DNA from: Setaria digitata
Lineage: Eukaryota > Nematoda > Chromadorea > Rhabditida > Setariidae
DNA: 21,741 nt
Direction of reading: 5' to 3'
Assembly (NCBI GenBank): GCA_003640385.1
Contig: RCAB01000757.1
Coordinates: 1-21,741 of the forward strand
The translations under genes and the position numbers were made by a program. Each line of letters opens with the position of its first letter. The stretch's first letter is position 1. Shown here piece by piece: positions 10,498-21,741 of this stretch. The notes beneath the pieces are model-generated. The model had not been told where the DNA came from. It saw only the letters and a program-made list of their open reading frames with translations, and searched no databases.

Positions 10498-10724
10498 ACT
10501 TATTCATAAACAGTTCATCAACTACTACTACCTTTTCTAAAACTAACCCCACAAGTTTCTCTTAACTAGAATTTCATCAAAAAATTAAAATAAAATCACT
10601 CAGTAGCCCTNACTTATTCATAAACAGTTCATCAACTACTACTACCTTTTCTAAAACTAATCCCACAAGCTTCTCTTAACTAGAATTTCATCAAAAAATT
10701 AAAATAAAATCACTCAGTAGCCCT
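10498..10724. repeat. 113-bp direct duplication flanking a single N (probable contig-overlap join)
   Basis: Positions 10498-10610 and 10612-10724 are the same 113-bp sequence with two C/T differences (ACCCC versus ATCCC, AAGTTT versus AAGCTT). They are separated only by an N at 10611, the sole ambiguous base in the window. This is what results when two contigs with overlapping ends are placed side by side rather than merged. A true tandem duplication is less likely. Confidence 0.9.
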
Positions 10725-12943
10725 GACACTGTTTGAAATTATCAGCGATTCGGAGAGATAATAAGTTCTCTTTTAAAATTCTATCCACATATAATAATAT
10801 ATGCTTTTTTTTTTTTTTTTTTTTCAAAGGACTTATAACAACAGAAAATATAGCAAATTATTGCTATTCCTGCATAGTTTCCAACTGTTTAAAATAGATT
10901 TCATTGAAGATAATAATTAAATTATTTGCTAAACTAAAAGTTGAAATAAATCTAATCATAAAATTAAATGTTAGGAAATTATGGATTACGGTTAAATTAA
11001 ATGGAAATAAAATTATATATTTTGAAAACATTACACATATATGGAGCTGCCCGTATACAATAATACAGTTTGTCTTAAAATGTCACGATGAAATATGCTT
11101 AAAAGGATATCAGTCGTTACACATGTTAATAATAAGTAGATCGACCGTCTACTGAGCAGAATTTTCTGCAACTAGACCGAATCATACGGCATTATGAATA
11201 ATATTTTAATGAAATTATTTCACATAATAAAAAAAAAGGAATAAATAATGGATGACTTTACTCAATCTTAATTTTCATAGTCAAAAAATTTGAAAAAAAA
11301 AAAACCGTAAACACTAATTAAAAAAAAAGAAAAGTACAAAAAATAATGCAAAAAAGGCATAAATAATGCTAAGTTGTGTAAATATTCTCTGGCTATTGCT
11401 TGTTAGCAATAAAAAAAATTCGCAAGAATGAAAAAAACCGACAACGGAATTAAAAATTCCCAATGAAGCGCATTTCCGACACAATTTTAATCATACAATT
11501 TTTTATCCTCTCATAAAATTCACAGCCACTGAGATAGCCAGCAGGTGAAAATCGATGAATGTTCCGGAATGCAGATGGAATGTTATAGCATTTCCTTTTT
11601 TCAATTCTTTTAAGAGAAATTTTCAATTAAAATTCTTTCTTTTTTTCTATTTGGAAAAGCTATAACGTTCACTAGGAAAATCGAAAACAGTTTAAACTTT
11701 GAACTAAGAAATGAATTAATAGCATGTGATGAAAACATACACAATACTGAACTAATACATCCAACAAATTTAGCCTAAAAGTCCTCGATTCCTTAATATT
11801 GATAAAATCGATCTCTTCTCATTCTTCATTCTTATTTTTGGTTCCACCTCTTTTTTTATTTACTTCTCCTCAACATCCACTTTTCTTTCATGCTTTACTA
11901 AATGAGAAAACAAGTTGTTTGGAATAACAGAAAGGAAAATTTATACAATATTATGACAAATTAATCGTATCGATAATTCGCTCTTCAAGTTTGAAAAATC
12001 ATTAATGTGAGAAAAAAAAGACAAAATTCAATTCAATTAATATGGAAAATTAATATTAGAGAAGTAATAAATTGGTTTCATTTAAATTCACATTCAGCTA
12101 TTTTAAATTTAAGCAATGCAACCAATTAAACTGTCAATCACCGATCAACCTTCTATATCTCTTTCATTAGAATTTTTTTTTCTGAAAAAAAAGAAAAAAA
12201 AAAAGAATAACCTTTGGTATAATAATATCATCAAAACGCATTTCGAATTATTTCCATTTTCCAGTTAACATATCTACAGATGAATGCTTGCTTCCCATAC
12301 ACATCCTGTAAATTTCTCAAAATTATCATAAATAATTATTTTGCTAAAATGTGCATAGCATTCATACGATCATTCTGTTTAGCTTCTTTTTCTGTTAAAC
12401 TTCTCGATAATTTTCAACAAAAATGAATATTTTTTATGAACCTTTAACAAGGAAAAATAATAGATGAAAAAAAAAAAAAACAATCAGACAATCTTGAAAA
12501 AAAAAAAAAAAATGCTCGGATAAAAAATTTAGTCTTTAAATTTTTTTTTTTTTTTTTTAAATAATAATGGAAAAGATCGACGATGGAATAACTGCAGTGC
12601 AATGCTTTTCAAGCTAAAGAATACGTAAAATATATCCAGTCTCAAATGATATAATAATGCACAAACAGGTGACGCAAATCACGTATCGGTGGGAAACTTA
12701 CTTATACGGCAAGTTTTTCATAAATTTTATTAAGAACATTACGCAAAAACCATCATAATAGTAGCAAATTTGATCTAAAGTATACCTGAACAGTTCTAAT
12801 TTCAAATTATAATATATGCAAGTAGAGCTGAGCAGAATATGGAAAAATCACTTGACCCAATTTCAAACAAATAATAACAGTAAAATGTGTATTTTAAGGA
12901 AGGATACACTATTTTGTCTAAAATCGTAAAAGTAGCCAATTTT

Positions 12944-13077
12944 CACGTGTACATAAGTATAAAATGATAATTCGGCAAGGTACTGGAAACGAACACATGT
13001 AGTATTAGAAGTGAACACACGTACGTGTTTCAAGTATTAGAAGTGAACACACGTACGTATTTAGTTGTCTTCACGTG
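12944..13077. promoter_or_regulatory. Cluster of CACGTG-type sites
   Basis: CACGTG occurs at 12944-12949 and 13072-13077, and CACGTACGTG at 13018-13027, in very AT-rich DNA about 1.3 kb upstream of the Spb1 gene. CACGTG is the E-box core bound by Max-like and TFEB-like bHLH factors. Function is inferred from motif alone. Confidence 0.25.
13001..13058. repeat. 26-bp tandem repeat, two copies
   Basis: Identical 26-bp units at 13001-13026 and 13033-13058 are separated by 6 bp. Each begins AGTATTAGAAGTG and ends in ACACGTACGT. Related ACGTACGT sequence occurs again at about 13160. Confidence 0.9.
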
Positions 13078-13292
13078 CATAGCATAGGTAATATATAGGA
13101 TATAATTAGCTATATAATATTACTAGTAATCTCACAATAATACATCAGACAGGTGTACACGTACGTACGCATTATTCAATTATATGAGACTGTAGCAAGG
13201 ATGTACTTTAAAATTAATGAACTGAACATAAAAATATAGTAAATGATCACAAAAGTTGCATAGATAAAAGTTTATATGTAGATCGAGGAATA

Positions 13293-13529
13293 CCGGAAAT
13301 GCATCTGAACAAATGTTAGTAAAATTAACCGGAAGAAAATCTCAACATCTCCATTTCGTGTAACCGGAAAATGTCATCGATTTCTGGCTATTCATCTCCC
13401 AAACCTGCGTATAATTTCATAATCATCGCTGGGATAATGCAGTTTCATACGGAGTAGAACAAAAGTGTTATGCTTAGTAAGTTTTTATATGCAAATAGGA
13501 CTGCACGTTCCGGATTTGGCTTTCCGGAA
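13293..13529. promoter_or_regulatory. Cluster of CCGGAA/TTCCGG (ETS-like) sites
   Basis: CCGGAA occurs at 13293, 13329 (as CCGGAAG) and 13364, TTCCGG at 13508, and the palindrome TTCCGGAA at 13522-13529. Two weaker CCGG sites follow to about 13640. The cluster lies 0.8-1.05 kb upstream of the Spb1 start codon in otherwise GC-poor DNA. CCGGAA is the core of ETS-family binding sites, which often control ribosome-related housekeeping promoters in animals. A role here is inference. Confidence 0.3.
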
Positions 13530-13649
13530 GATATAACCGATGGACTATTTTTATTATGCATGCTAATGAGTGGTTTTTTTTTCGCCAGTGACCGGATATG
13601 TTTTTAATGAGTTACTAGGATATTTCCAGAAAATCCGGGATCGTAAAAA

Positions 13650-14300
13650 TGAGAGATGTGATTCCGTAGGTGATAGCCTCTTGCAATGTTTGCAAGGACT
13701 TCAGAATTTAGCAATAATATAATACAATGTATGCCATTTTGAGATATTAATTAATTGCATTTTTTTTTTTTTGGAAAGGATTCACATGGGAATGATTGCT
13801 GTGTAAGTGATTAGATGAATAAATAAATGATAGTATTTCATTATTTTAATACAAAAAAGAACAAGTGTGAGAAGAAGAGAACAGTAGCTGATAAGCGATT
13901 AATTGGCTGTAAGAAATATTGCAAAGAATAGGAAAAACGAAAAAATTTTATGTTTCTGCTAGGCGAAAGGTCTTTTTTTTTTTTTTTTTTGAATATATTT
14001 TTGGAGTTCTTCACTGTAGAGTAAAAAGGAAATTTGAAAAATGGAAATTCAATATATTGTATAATAAAATATGTTTTTCACATCATGTAGAATGTAAAAT
14101 TATTCATTTCTCCATCACACGAAATATGACAATGTAAATTTCAAGTCATTTCTATGAGTTATTACTTTTTCACCGACGATATTCGGCTTTTCTAATACAT
14201 TTATGGCTTGATAAGCTCGCTGCAACAATATAATTCTTAACTGTTCCATCTGGTACTTTATCATTTACTTCTACAACTCTGCTTCTTAATATAGTAACAT
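13650..14300. other. Upstream region of the Spb1 gene, no gene seen
   Basis: This AT-rich DNA has T runs at about 13761 and 13974-13990. Open frames at 13919-14137 (plus) and 14170-14388 (minus) cross these runs or lie antisense to the first Spb1 exon and look non-coding. The Spb1 promoter is expected in or upstream of this segment, but I see no clear core element. Confidence 0.5.
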
Positions 14301-14307
14301 TTTTCAG
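14301..14307 (+). promoter_or_regulatory. Possible spliced-leader trans-splice acceptor for the Spb1 mRNA
   Basis: TTTTCAG ends 30 nt before the proposed ATG, and a second TTTCAG ends at 14316. No upstream coding exon or donor is evident. The arrangement matches nematode SL trans-splicing, which leaves a very short 5' UTR. It could also be an ordinary acceptor after a 5' non-coding exon. Confidence 0.45.
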
Positions 14308-14337
14308 AAATTTCAGCAGCTGTGAAAGCGAAATAAA

Positions 14338-17300
14338 ATGGGTAAGAAAACGAAAATTGGAAAGCAACGCCGTGACAAATACTATCATTTAGCGAAAGAA
14401 ACAGGTATTGTCTAAGTCTTATTTACATTGATAGGCATTATGATAGATTCTGCTTCTTAGTTTAATCACGGTAACCGGATATAATCGGTAGGAGGAAAAT
14501 TTTCGATCCTGTTCTATTGTAATGCATCATGTTGCATAGAGGAAAACGGGAAAAGGAATCTAACCTTTAAATGTTTGCCATTTTGTTACGCATCTATCAT
14601 TTTAGGATACCGATCACGTGCGGCGTTTAAATTATTGCAACTTAACAAGCGATTTGAATTTCTGCAAAAATCTAGAGCACTTGTCGATTTATGTGCAGCA
14701 CCGGGTGGATGGCTTCAAGTGGCTGTACAAAATATGCCCGTTTCATCACTTTGCATAGGTAAGAAACTTTTCGTCCAAAAACTTGGTGTGTAAGTTTTTA
14801 AAAATTTTTTAGGTAAAAGTAGCAAGAAATAGCAGTTCAGTAATTTTGTCCATTTCAATAAATTGCCATAGTGCAGCCGATTTATTTACTGCACGTTCAT
14901 CGATAATTTTTACCTGAAGTCTTTTTCAGGAGTTGATTTGGTACCTATCAAACCAATTAACAGATGCGTGATGATACAAGGTGATATAACTACCGAAAAA
15001 ACTAGGCAAATGATCCGGAAAGAGTTACACGGTTGGGAAGTATGTTTTCTTATTTGCAAGAATTACACTAATTATTAGACTTGTAGTAGGAAATGAGCAT
15101 GCTGCAGTGTTTCCTGGCTATTAAATGTAATGATGTTACTAGCAGAATGAATATTATTTCGGTCTGAATTGTGCCTACAACCTTTTATTTCGGATTATTT
15201 TAGCAAATGTTTAAACATAAGATTACTTTTCAGCTGCGTTTCTTCCATTTATTGCAATTTTTTTTTTTTTTTTTGAATGAATTTTTTCTTCATAAGACTA
15301 CCCTATTGTGTGAAACTTTTTATCTTGCAGGCTGACTGCGTTTTGCATGATGGTGCACCTAACGTAGCTGGTAATTGGATTCAGGATGCATTCCAGCAGA
15401 ATTGTTTGACACTATCAGCGTTGAAACTCGCTACACAAGTATTAGCAAAAAATGGAGTTTTTGTAACGAAAATTTTTCGTTCGAGTGATTTTCACCGTCT
15501 CATATCAGTATTTGAGAAACTCTTCAAGCAGGTGAGTTTCAATCATAATAAAATTGAAATCCTTATAACTACCTGAAAACACTGAGTGTCGTATTCTCTC
15601 AATACGTCGTACATTGTCACACGTTTCAGTTGTGCTAAGTTGAACAGTATTTCTGCTGTGTCTAATAACATTTTATTCCACTTTGCTAATCGGGTCTTTT
15701 ACAGACGCATGTTTGGAAACCAGCAGCATCACGTTTAGAATCTGCTGAAATCTTTGTAGTCTGCGAGAAATATCAGAAACCGGAAAAACTTGATCCTGAC
15801 CTTTTAGATTCGAAAAAAGTATTCGCTGAATTGACACAACAAGCAGTCTCAAACCCGTAAGTAAATGCTTGTGTGGTGGAAATGGGGGGAGATTCCTGTT
15901 CATAATTTATTACATTTTTCATGATGATTTAATTCATATTTCTACTTTCAGACAGTTACTGTTGCAGCCGCGCATGAAGTTGAAGAAAGCACCAGCAGTA
16001 GGTTATGAAAGTGAATCTATTTCACTTCATAAAGTTGTAAATGCGACTGATTTTATTCAAGGCAGCAATTATTTGGAATTATTGGCTTCTGCGTATAAAG
16101 TTAGTGATTTTGAGGAATCAGTTCAAAGGAAGCAAGCTTTGTAATTGTTAAATTCGTTAAAAATTTCGAGTGTAAGATATTTAACATATTCAGATATAAA
16201 GTACTAAATTGTTTTTCCAGTTCGACATAGATGAGACTATATGATTACAAACATTTTTTTTTTTTATAATATGATGGGAAAGAATTGAAACAAGATAAAT
16301 TCTATGATTTTTCAAGCACTATTATGTTAATTTACGAATTAGTATAAATTATATTATTAATTACAGATTGCTTTGGATGATGATAGATGGTTAAATGATG
16401 AATTGACAACAGATGAAGTAAAATGTTGTCTGGAAGACATTAAAGTATGTGGTGCTAGAGAGCTCCGGTTAATTCTGAACTGGAGACGTAGTATTGTTCA
16501 TAAGGTTAATGAAGAAATGCTACGGAATGAAACCGAAAATACGAAAGACGACACTACAGTGATGATTGATCCTGAGTAAGCTGAAGCGTTTCTGTCTTCA
16601 TCAAAAGTAGTATTATTTAGATTGTTTTGATTTTCCAAGATTTCAGGGATGAACGGATGGCTGAAATCGAGCAACAGTTATTGGTGGCAAAAGCAGAAGA
16701 AAAGGTCTTTTTCTTCTGTGTTCTGCCATATTTCTTTTCAATTACTTTGATTATTGCAAGCAAAATAATTTTTGCAGGCTGCTTTGAAGAAAAAGAAGCG
16801 AAAGTTGCTGAAGGATAAGGCTGATCGAGAAAAAAGAAAGAAACTGAAAATGCTAGTAGAAGGAGATACTTATGAAATTCCTGATGAACAAGAGCTGTTT
16901 TCGTTAAGGAAACTTGCTAGAGCTAAAGGTCCACGAAGCATAAATACTATGAACATTTCGGAACCAAAAATTAATGAGGACGAGAATTACAATAATAACA
17001 ATGGAGATGATAATGATGTTGATCATATAGATGATTCTGGGTGCGAGATAATTTTCCTTAATGTCTCTTCCATATACTTAGTGTAATATTTCTTCGTGCT
17101 TTTACCTGAAACTGATTTCAGGTTAATGCCTTAATGAAAACAGGGATTTTAAATATCGTATTGTTAGTGTTTCAGACTGATTGATGATGCCGATGAAATT
17201 TATCATGAACTGGATCCAAGTATGTCGAAAATAGAAAAAACTGAAGCTCAGAAAGCAGAATGGTTTGGCCGGGTTGGCTTTTATATTTTAAAAACTCTAT

Positions 17301-19161
17301 CTTGCAAATTGAGACCGGATAAAATTGGGAGTGAGGAATATGCTGGAGGGCTGTATGATGAATTTAATTTAAAAAAAAAACGCGAGTTTCATATTTTCGT
17401 TAAAATATAATTGTTTCGCTTGAACGGCTGTTGCTAGAAAGAAATCATTCTCTCAGGGTCAAGTTGCTGAGCTGATAGACGATGAAGAAGACGCACTCAA
17501 GGCTGTTGACAATTTCATGAAAAATTTTAAAAGTACTTCACAAGGTTCCTTCGGCAAATTCTTATTTGATTCGGTTTATCCAGCTGGACTATGGCAATTT
17601 TTCTTTGTTTAACATCCCGTATTTTCCACAAGTTTTTGTGTTCAACGAAACTAATTCATTCGTTTTTAAGACAATAAAAAGAATAATAAAGGGAATGAGC
17701 AGAAACCAAGTGCTGAAATTTGGTCAGATCCAGTGGAAAATGATAATGACAAGCAACTCAATAGTGAAGCGCAGATAGATGTTGGAACAACTTCCGTCTT
17801 CATGGATGATGAAAGCGATGAGGAATATCATGATATAGATGAAACTAGTGTAAAAACTTCCACATCTGTTGTAGCTGGAACTGGGAAGCTAGGTTCGGTT
17901 TTATAAATATTATCGTTAAATTTAGCGCTTCAATGGAGTCGTGAAAACCATTAGTTTTCTTCAGGTAATACTCAGAAACTTTCACCTGAATTACTTGCAC
18001 TTGGAGAGCAGCTAATATACTCATCAAAAACAAGACGAGATGTGGAAGATTGGGGATGGCATAGGTAATTTTAAAGCATATGTTTTAAATTTATTCTTTA
18101 TTTATTTATTTTTTTGAAATACTACATTTCTTGTCGTAAGATCATAATCTGGTAGTTTATTTGAGTTTAGGTCGTATCCATGAATGTGCAAAAGACATCT
18201 TATTATTGACTTGAGTTTCATAAAAATTACTTTGGTATTCGTGTAGAACATGATATTAGCAAGTTTGAAGATGTAAGATGGGTGTTCATTTTAAGGTATG
18301 CGAACAATGACGAGGGTCTTCCTGATTGGTTTGTAAATGATGAAAAGAAGCACTTCAGAAAAGAACTTCCAGTTGCGAAGGTATCCTCTTTTAATAGACC
18401 AATGTAGCTGACCAAGAAACTCATAATTTACTGCCAAAGATTTCATCATGATTTGTGTCTTTTATATAAAATTCAGGATCGAGTTGAATTCTATAAAAAT
18501 CGTATGCGTGAGATCAATGCACGCACAATCAAAAAGGTTGCTGAAGCAAAAGCACGCAAGAAAAAAAGACGAGATCGTAAATTGCAAGCATCGAGAAAAA
18601 GAGCAGAAGGTATTATTGAAAGTGAGAATATGGAGCAGGCAGAAAAAGCTCGTGAAATTCGAAAGTAAGTTTAGTATTCTTGTTTCTGAATATAGAATCG
18701 TTTCCACTTCTGACATAAAATAATGCGCCTTGAAAGTTAATCTGACATTTTGAAGGTTGTACCGTAAAACAGCTTCATCAATAAAAGAAAAGAAAAAGGT
18801 GACATACGCAGTAATGACGAAAGCTAATCGAGGAACTTTAGCCAGGCCGAAAGGACCATATAAAGTATGTTTGGGTCCAAAGATTTGTTATCTAGTCATG
18901 ATAAGGAGAGTGTAAGCAATGAAGTTTGTTCTTTTCGGAGATTTCATGCTTTACATCATGAAAGAGACAGATTGAACTCTCCATCTTAGGATTGGTTTTT
19001 CTCATACTTTTTTCTAATTTTTACTATGACCTCTACTTTAAATTTCCAAATTTAAGGCTGTAGATGCTCGATTGAAGAAAGATAATCGTCGTCTGAAACA
19101 AATGAATCAGAAAAAAGGGCGTAAAGTTGGCGGTAGGGGAGGTAGAAGTCGGAAAAAGTGA
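14338..19161 (+). CDS. FTSJ3: Spb1/FTSJ3-type nucleolar pre-rRNA 2'-O-ribose methyltransferase
   Basis: It is related to yeast Spb1, which methylates a guanosine in the A-loop of large-subunit rRNA and is needed for 60S maturation in the nucleolus. Exons: 14338-14404, 14606-14758, 14930-15039, 15331-15531, 15705-15856, 15952-16099, 16367-16575, 16647-16704, 16778-17040, 17176-17272, 17457-17544, 17671-17892, 17965-18064, 18296-18380, 18477-18664, 18756-18864, 19057-19161. They total 2355 nt, 784 residues plus TGA, with all phases matching; human FTSJ3 is about 850. The start MGKK...DKYYHLAKE is the usual family N terminus. The RrmJ-like domain (about 20-210) carries SAM motif DLCAAPGGW (50-58) and tetrad Lys31, Asp117 (HDGAPN), Lys157 (FVTKIFRS) and Glu192 (SAEIFVV), so it should be active. 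A DUF3381-like region (about 228-350) ends [14 protein letters not shown]. It is followed by a Lys-rich stretch, an Asn/Asp-rich acidic linker and the Spb1_C domain (about 590-784) with [19 protein letters not shown] and a basic GGRGGR tail. Least certain: the donors of the exons ending at 16099 and 17272. Confidence 0.93.
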
Positions 19162-19217
19162 TCCACTTGATCAGGCTCTTCATATTCGTTGGCTTGATGT
19201 ATCCTTGATATTATTTT

Positions 19218-19223
19218 AATAAA
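19218..19223 (+). terminator. Polyadenylation signal of the Spb1 gene
   Basis: A canonical AATAAA lies 57 nt after the TGA stop, in a T-rich context followed by TTTGATTTTC. This gives a short 3' UTR of roughly 70-80 nt. Confidence 0.65.
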
Positions 19224-19239
19224 GATTTATTACAAAATT

Positions 19240-21741
19240 TACATATTTGATTTTCATCGTGTTGTCAGAACAGAATATTGCATTTGAACAACTTCGTGAA
19301 TTCTCCCTTGAAACCTATAAAAAAAAATAGTTTCACTGATAAAATTTTTATTAAAAATAAAAAGGAAATAGCTAATCAGAAATGATGATGCATTATAATT
19401 TAGCAAAATATGTATTCTAAAATTATGCAAAACGATGACTTTTAATAAATCAATCAATTGTTTTGCATAAATTTACACCTGATATCACAAAAATTTCTAT
19501 GTTAGTATAATAATATAGAAAAAATAATAATAATAATTGGTAATTTTTTTTTTTTTTTAAGCAATAATTCACTGATATAATATCTATAAAAATAAATGGT
19601 GCTAAAATTTTTCAAAAAGAAAAAAATGAGTGGAAAGTTTTATAAATTTAAAATTATTTGCTTTAGTCCTGAAAGATTATTGTAAATTTGGGAATTATTG
19701 AAAGTGGAAAATTTTTGAAAAATTTATCATATTTGGTAATAAAAATAGCAATTATTAAAGCCATTAAATGAAAGTGTTAGGTTTACAAATGGAAGTTTTA
19801 TTTAGCTATTGCTTGTCTCTGTCAAATAAATTGCTATTGCAAAATATTTTCGATTAACTTTACATATTCTGCTATTAATTTCAATTAATGCTTCATAAAA
19901 ATCTATACTGCTCATAAAAATACACATTATTATTTTTGCTACAAAGAAAAAAAAAAAAAATAATCTTTCAATTTAATCAATTATCCTAAAAACCATTTGA
20001 AGAAGCATTGCTATTCATCCATTACTAAATAAATAATTAGTATTATTAATTAAGTAGTACTGAATAATCCAAACAGAACGTTTTAATTTTCAGACATTAT
20101 AAGATAAATTATATGCATAATAATATGTTGCAATGATAGGCATTAAATTAATACGCACTTAAATAAATCATTATTTTCATGAATTGGAACATTTTTCTTT
20201 TCATTATTCCTGTTGTTAAATTGAATTTGAACAAACATTAATTGCCCTAACGAAGCATATTAATTATTGGATAAATAATTGATCTAATTTCATAAATACT
20301 ATTAATTTTAGGTGACATTATTTCTTTTCTCTTCTTTTTTTCTTCAACTTTTTCTTCTTCTTTTTTTTTTTTTTTTTTTTTTTTGTTTCTCCTATTCTTT
20401 CTTATTTTAAAATAGAATTTAAAAATTTTTGAATTGAAAATATCACACTGAAATTGACATACACACACCGTTTATAAGAATGAAAATAAATGACACTAAA
20501 AAGTTCGCGAAGACATTTCTGTTATTCATTAAAATGTCAAATTTTCAGCGATTTCAAACACTCACAGTAGTTTCGCTGTTAAATGACATCGTTTTGGAAG
20601 CGATGCGTTTCGTCGACATATATTTTTTCCTCCAATTTATCGTTACAATTTTAAGGTAAAATAAATAATAATAATAATAATTTTTTCTTCTTCTTATTTT
20701 GTTTTTTTTTTTTTTTAATAAATGCAAAAATATTTAAAATTTAGTTTTTCCTCTTTTTTTTTTTTTTCACTCAATTGCATACAGACAGCTATCTCATTCA
20801 TTCTTGATTTTATTTTGTCCTCTTTATTTTAATTTTAATCAAAAATAAAAATATTTGAAATGTACTATTTTAAGTTTAGTTTTGTCTTCTTTTTTTTTCC
20901 ACTTTCCTTCCATCTAATTCTATGCAATAATTATATGATGAAAAAAAAAAAAAAAATTTTTTTTTTTTTATTCTCTTTTTATCCATCTATTTTGTTTAGT
21001 TTTTTTTTTTTTTAAATTTTCCAATTAAGTTATTTTTTTTTCTGCACTCTTACAATTACATCGTAAAAATAATTTGCATTCTTCTTTTTTTTTTGTAAAT
21101 TCAAAAATTTTCATTGCTACTTTAAAAGCTTACTAGCTTTATTTGACATTAATGTTTTAATAAGCAAGTGATGAAGTGGATGCAAATTTTATTATTGAAA
21201 AAAATGTTTTTTTTTTTCCAAAAAAAAAAAGATAATAATAATAATAACAGTAAAATACATAGCGACAAACAGATTTATTTAGAATTCATAAATGTTACAA
21301 TGAAGATTGCTAAATAAAAGATAAAAAAGAAAAGAAAAGAAATTTATTAATAAATATTAACATTTTTTTTCTTTATTGCAATCTTAAAACTGATGTTTTT
21401 TTTTTTTAAAAAAAGAATTTTAATTTTAAAATTTAATTAATTTTAGAATTAAATTGTTTAATGATTGAATATTTGACAGTATAATAATTGATGCTAATAA
21501 AATGACCTCTAAATACTATCTTGTTGAAATGATATTGTAATATATTGTTGGTAAAAGTTTCGGGTCTTTCGTCCAATTTCCTGTTCTCAATTCTATTTCT
21601 TTAATGATTGCAATCGTCCGACTTTATTTTGCCTACTGGAAGAATTGAAGAATTCATCGGAATTTTTTAAATTCTAAATTGAAATCAAAAATTAGCAGCA
21701 CTTTAAATATTTTAGCAATAAGAAAAGGAAAAAAAAAAAAA
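19240..21741. other. Gene-free AT-rich downstream region
   Basis: No coding exon is supportable. The sequence is dominated by A and T runs (for example 20361-20384, 20701-20716, 20941-20969, 21001-21014, 21209-21230) and AAT tracts. Open frames at 19254-19457 and 20247-20468 (minus) are Phe/Leu- or poly-Lys/Glu-rich translations of low-complexity DNA. Confidence 0.6.

Larger units (their letters stand above)
9104..12940. other. Gene-poor AT-rich DNA
   Basis: No exon is supportable on either strand. The region has many A and T runs (for example 9109-9132, 9422-9460, 10802-10824, 12465-12560). Open frames here, such as 9255-9524 (minus) and 10904-11155 (plus), have low-complexity or Lys/Ile/Asn-rich translations without recognisable content. 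Isolated exons of the gene ending at 8879 could be hidden here. Confidence 0.5.

Noticed and set aside
10498..10724. Direct repeat as terminal repeats of a mobile element
   Set aside because: Only one N lies between the copies, so no element fits; a contig-overlap join explains it better.
10904..11155. Plus-strand 83-codon open frame
   Set aside because: Lys/Ile/Asn-rich with no motif or splice context; expected by chance at this base composition.
18462..18716. Minus-strand open frame opposite Spb1 exon 15
   Set aside because: Antisense shadow of a conserved Spb1_C exon.
20247..20468. Minus-strand Lys/Glu-rich open frame
   Set aside because: Translation of a pyrimidine-rich low-complexity tract.
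1..21741. CRISPR arrays, tRNA or rRNA genes, transposase genes, bacterial-type transferred genes
   Set aside because: No regularly spaced repeats, no recognisable RNA gene and no transposase or prokaryote-like open frame were seen; both main genes are spliced and animal-like.

Overview
This is a eukaryotic, strongly AT-rich window with many long A and T runs. It holds two multi-exon protein-coding genes that I could assemble exon by exon. Short exons, U-rich introns ending in TTTCAG, TTGCAG or TTTTAG, and acceptor-like TTTTAG/TTTTCAG sites just upstream of both start codons suggest a nematode, perhaps a filarial or related spirurid worm. The species cannot be determined from the sequence alone.

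Layout: positions 1-1959 hold no gene I can support. Positions 1960-8418 (minus strand) encode a catalytically intact myotubularin of the MTMR6/7/8 (MTM-6) type: 15 exons, 686 codons, catalytic Cys at residue 336, and a divergent FYVE-like zinc finger at the C terminus. Positions 8565-8818 are a TA-rich palindromic satellite. Positions 8879-9087 (minus) contain an isolated coding-like exon that I do not recognise. From 9100 to 14300 is gene-poor DNA with homopolymers, microsatellites, a duplicated 113-bp segment around a single N (probably an assembly join), a 26-bp tandem repeat and a cluster of CCGGAA and CACGTG motifs. Positions 14338-19161 (plus) encode the nucleolar 2'-O-methyltransferase Spb1/FTSJ3: 17 exons, 784 codons, complete K-D-K-E tetrad. 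Positions 19224-21741 are AT-rich DNA without a gene.

The two main genes are divergent, with start codons about 5.9 kb apart, and have unrelated jobs: endosomal phosphoinositide turnover and 60S ribosome maturation. I see no operon. The exon models rest on reading-phase agreement at every junction and on remembered family motifs; no search or RNA data were used. The most interesting points are a 20-nt micro-exon linking the phosphatase to a degenerate FYVE finger, a GC-AG intron at a conserved site, four AAG-ending introns in the Spb1 gene, a 28-bp intronic hairpin, the orphan exon, and the contig-overlap artefact.
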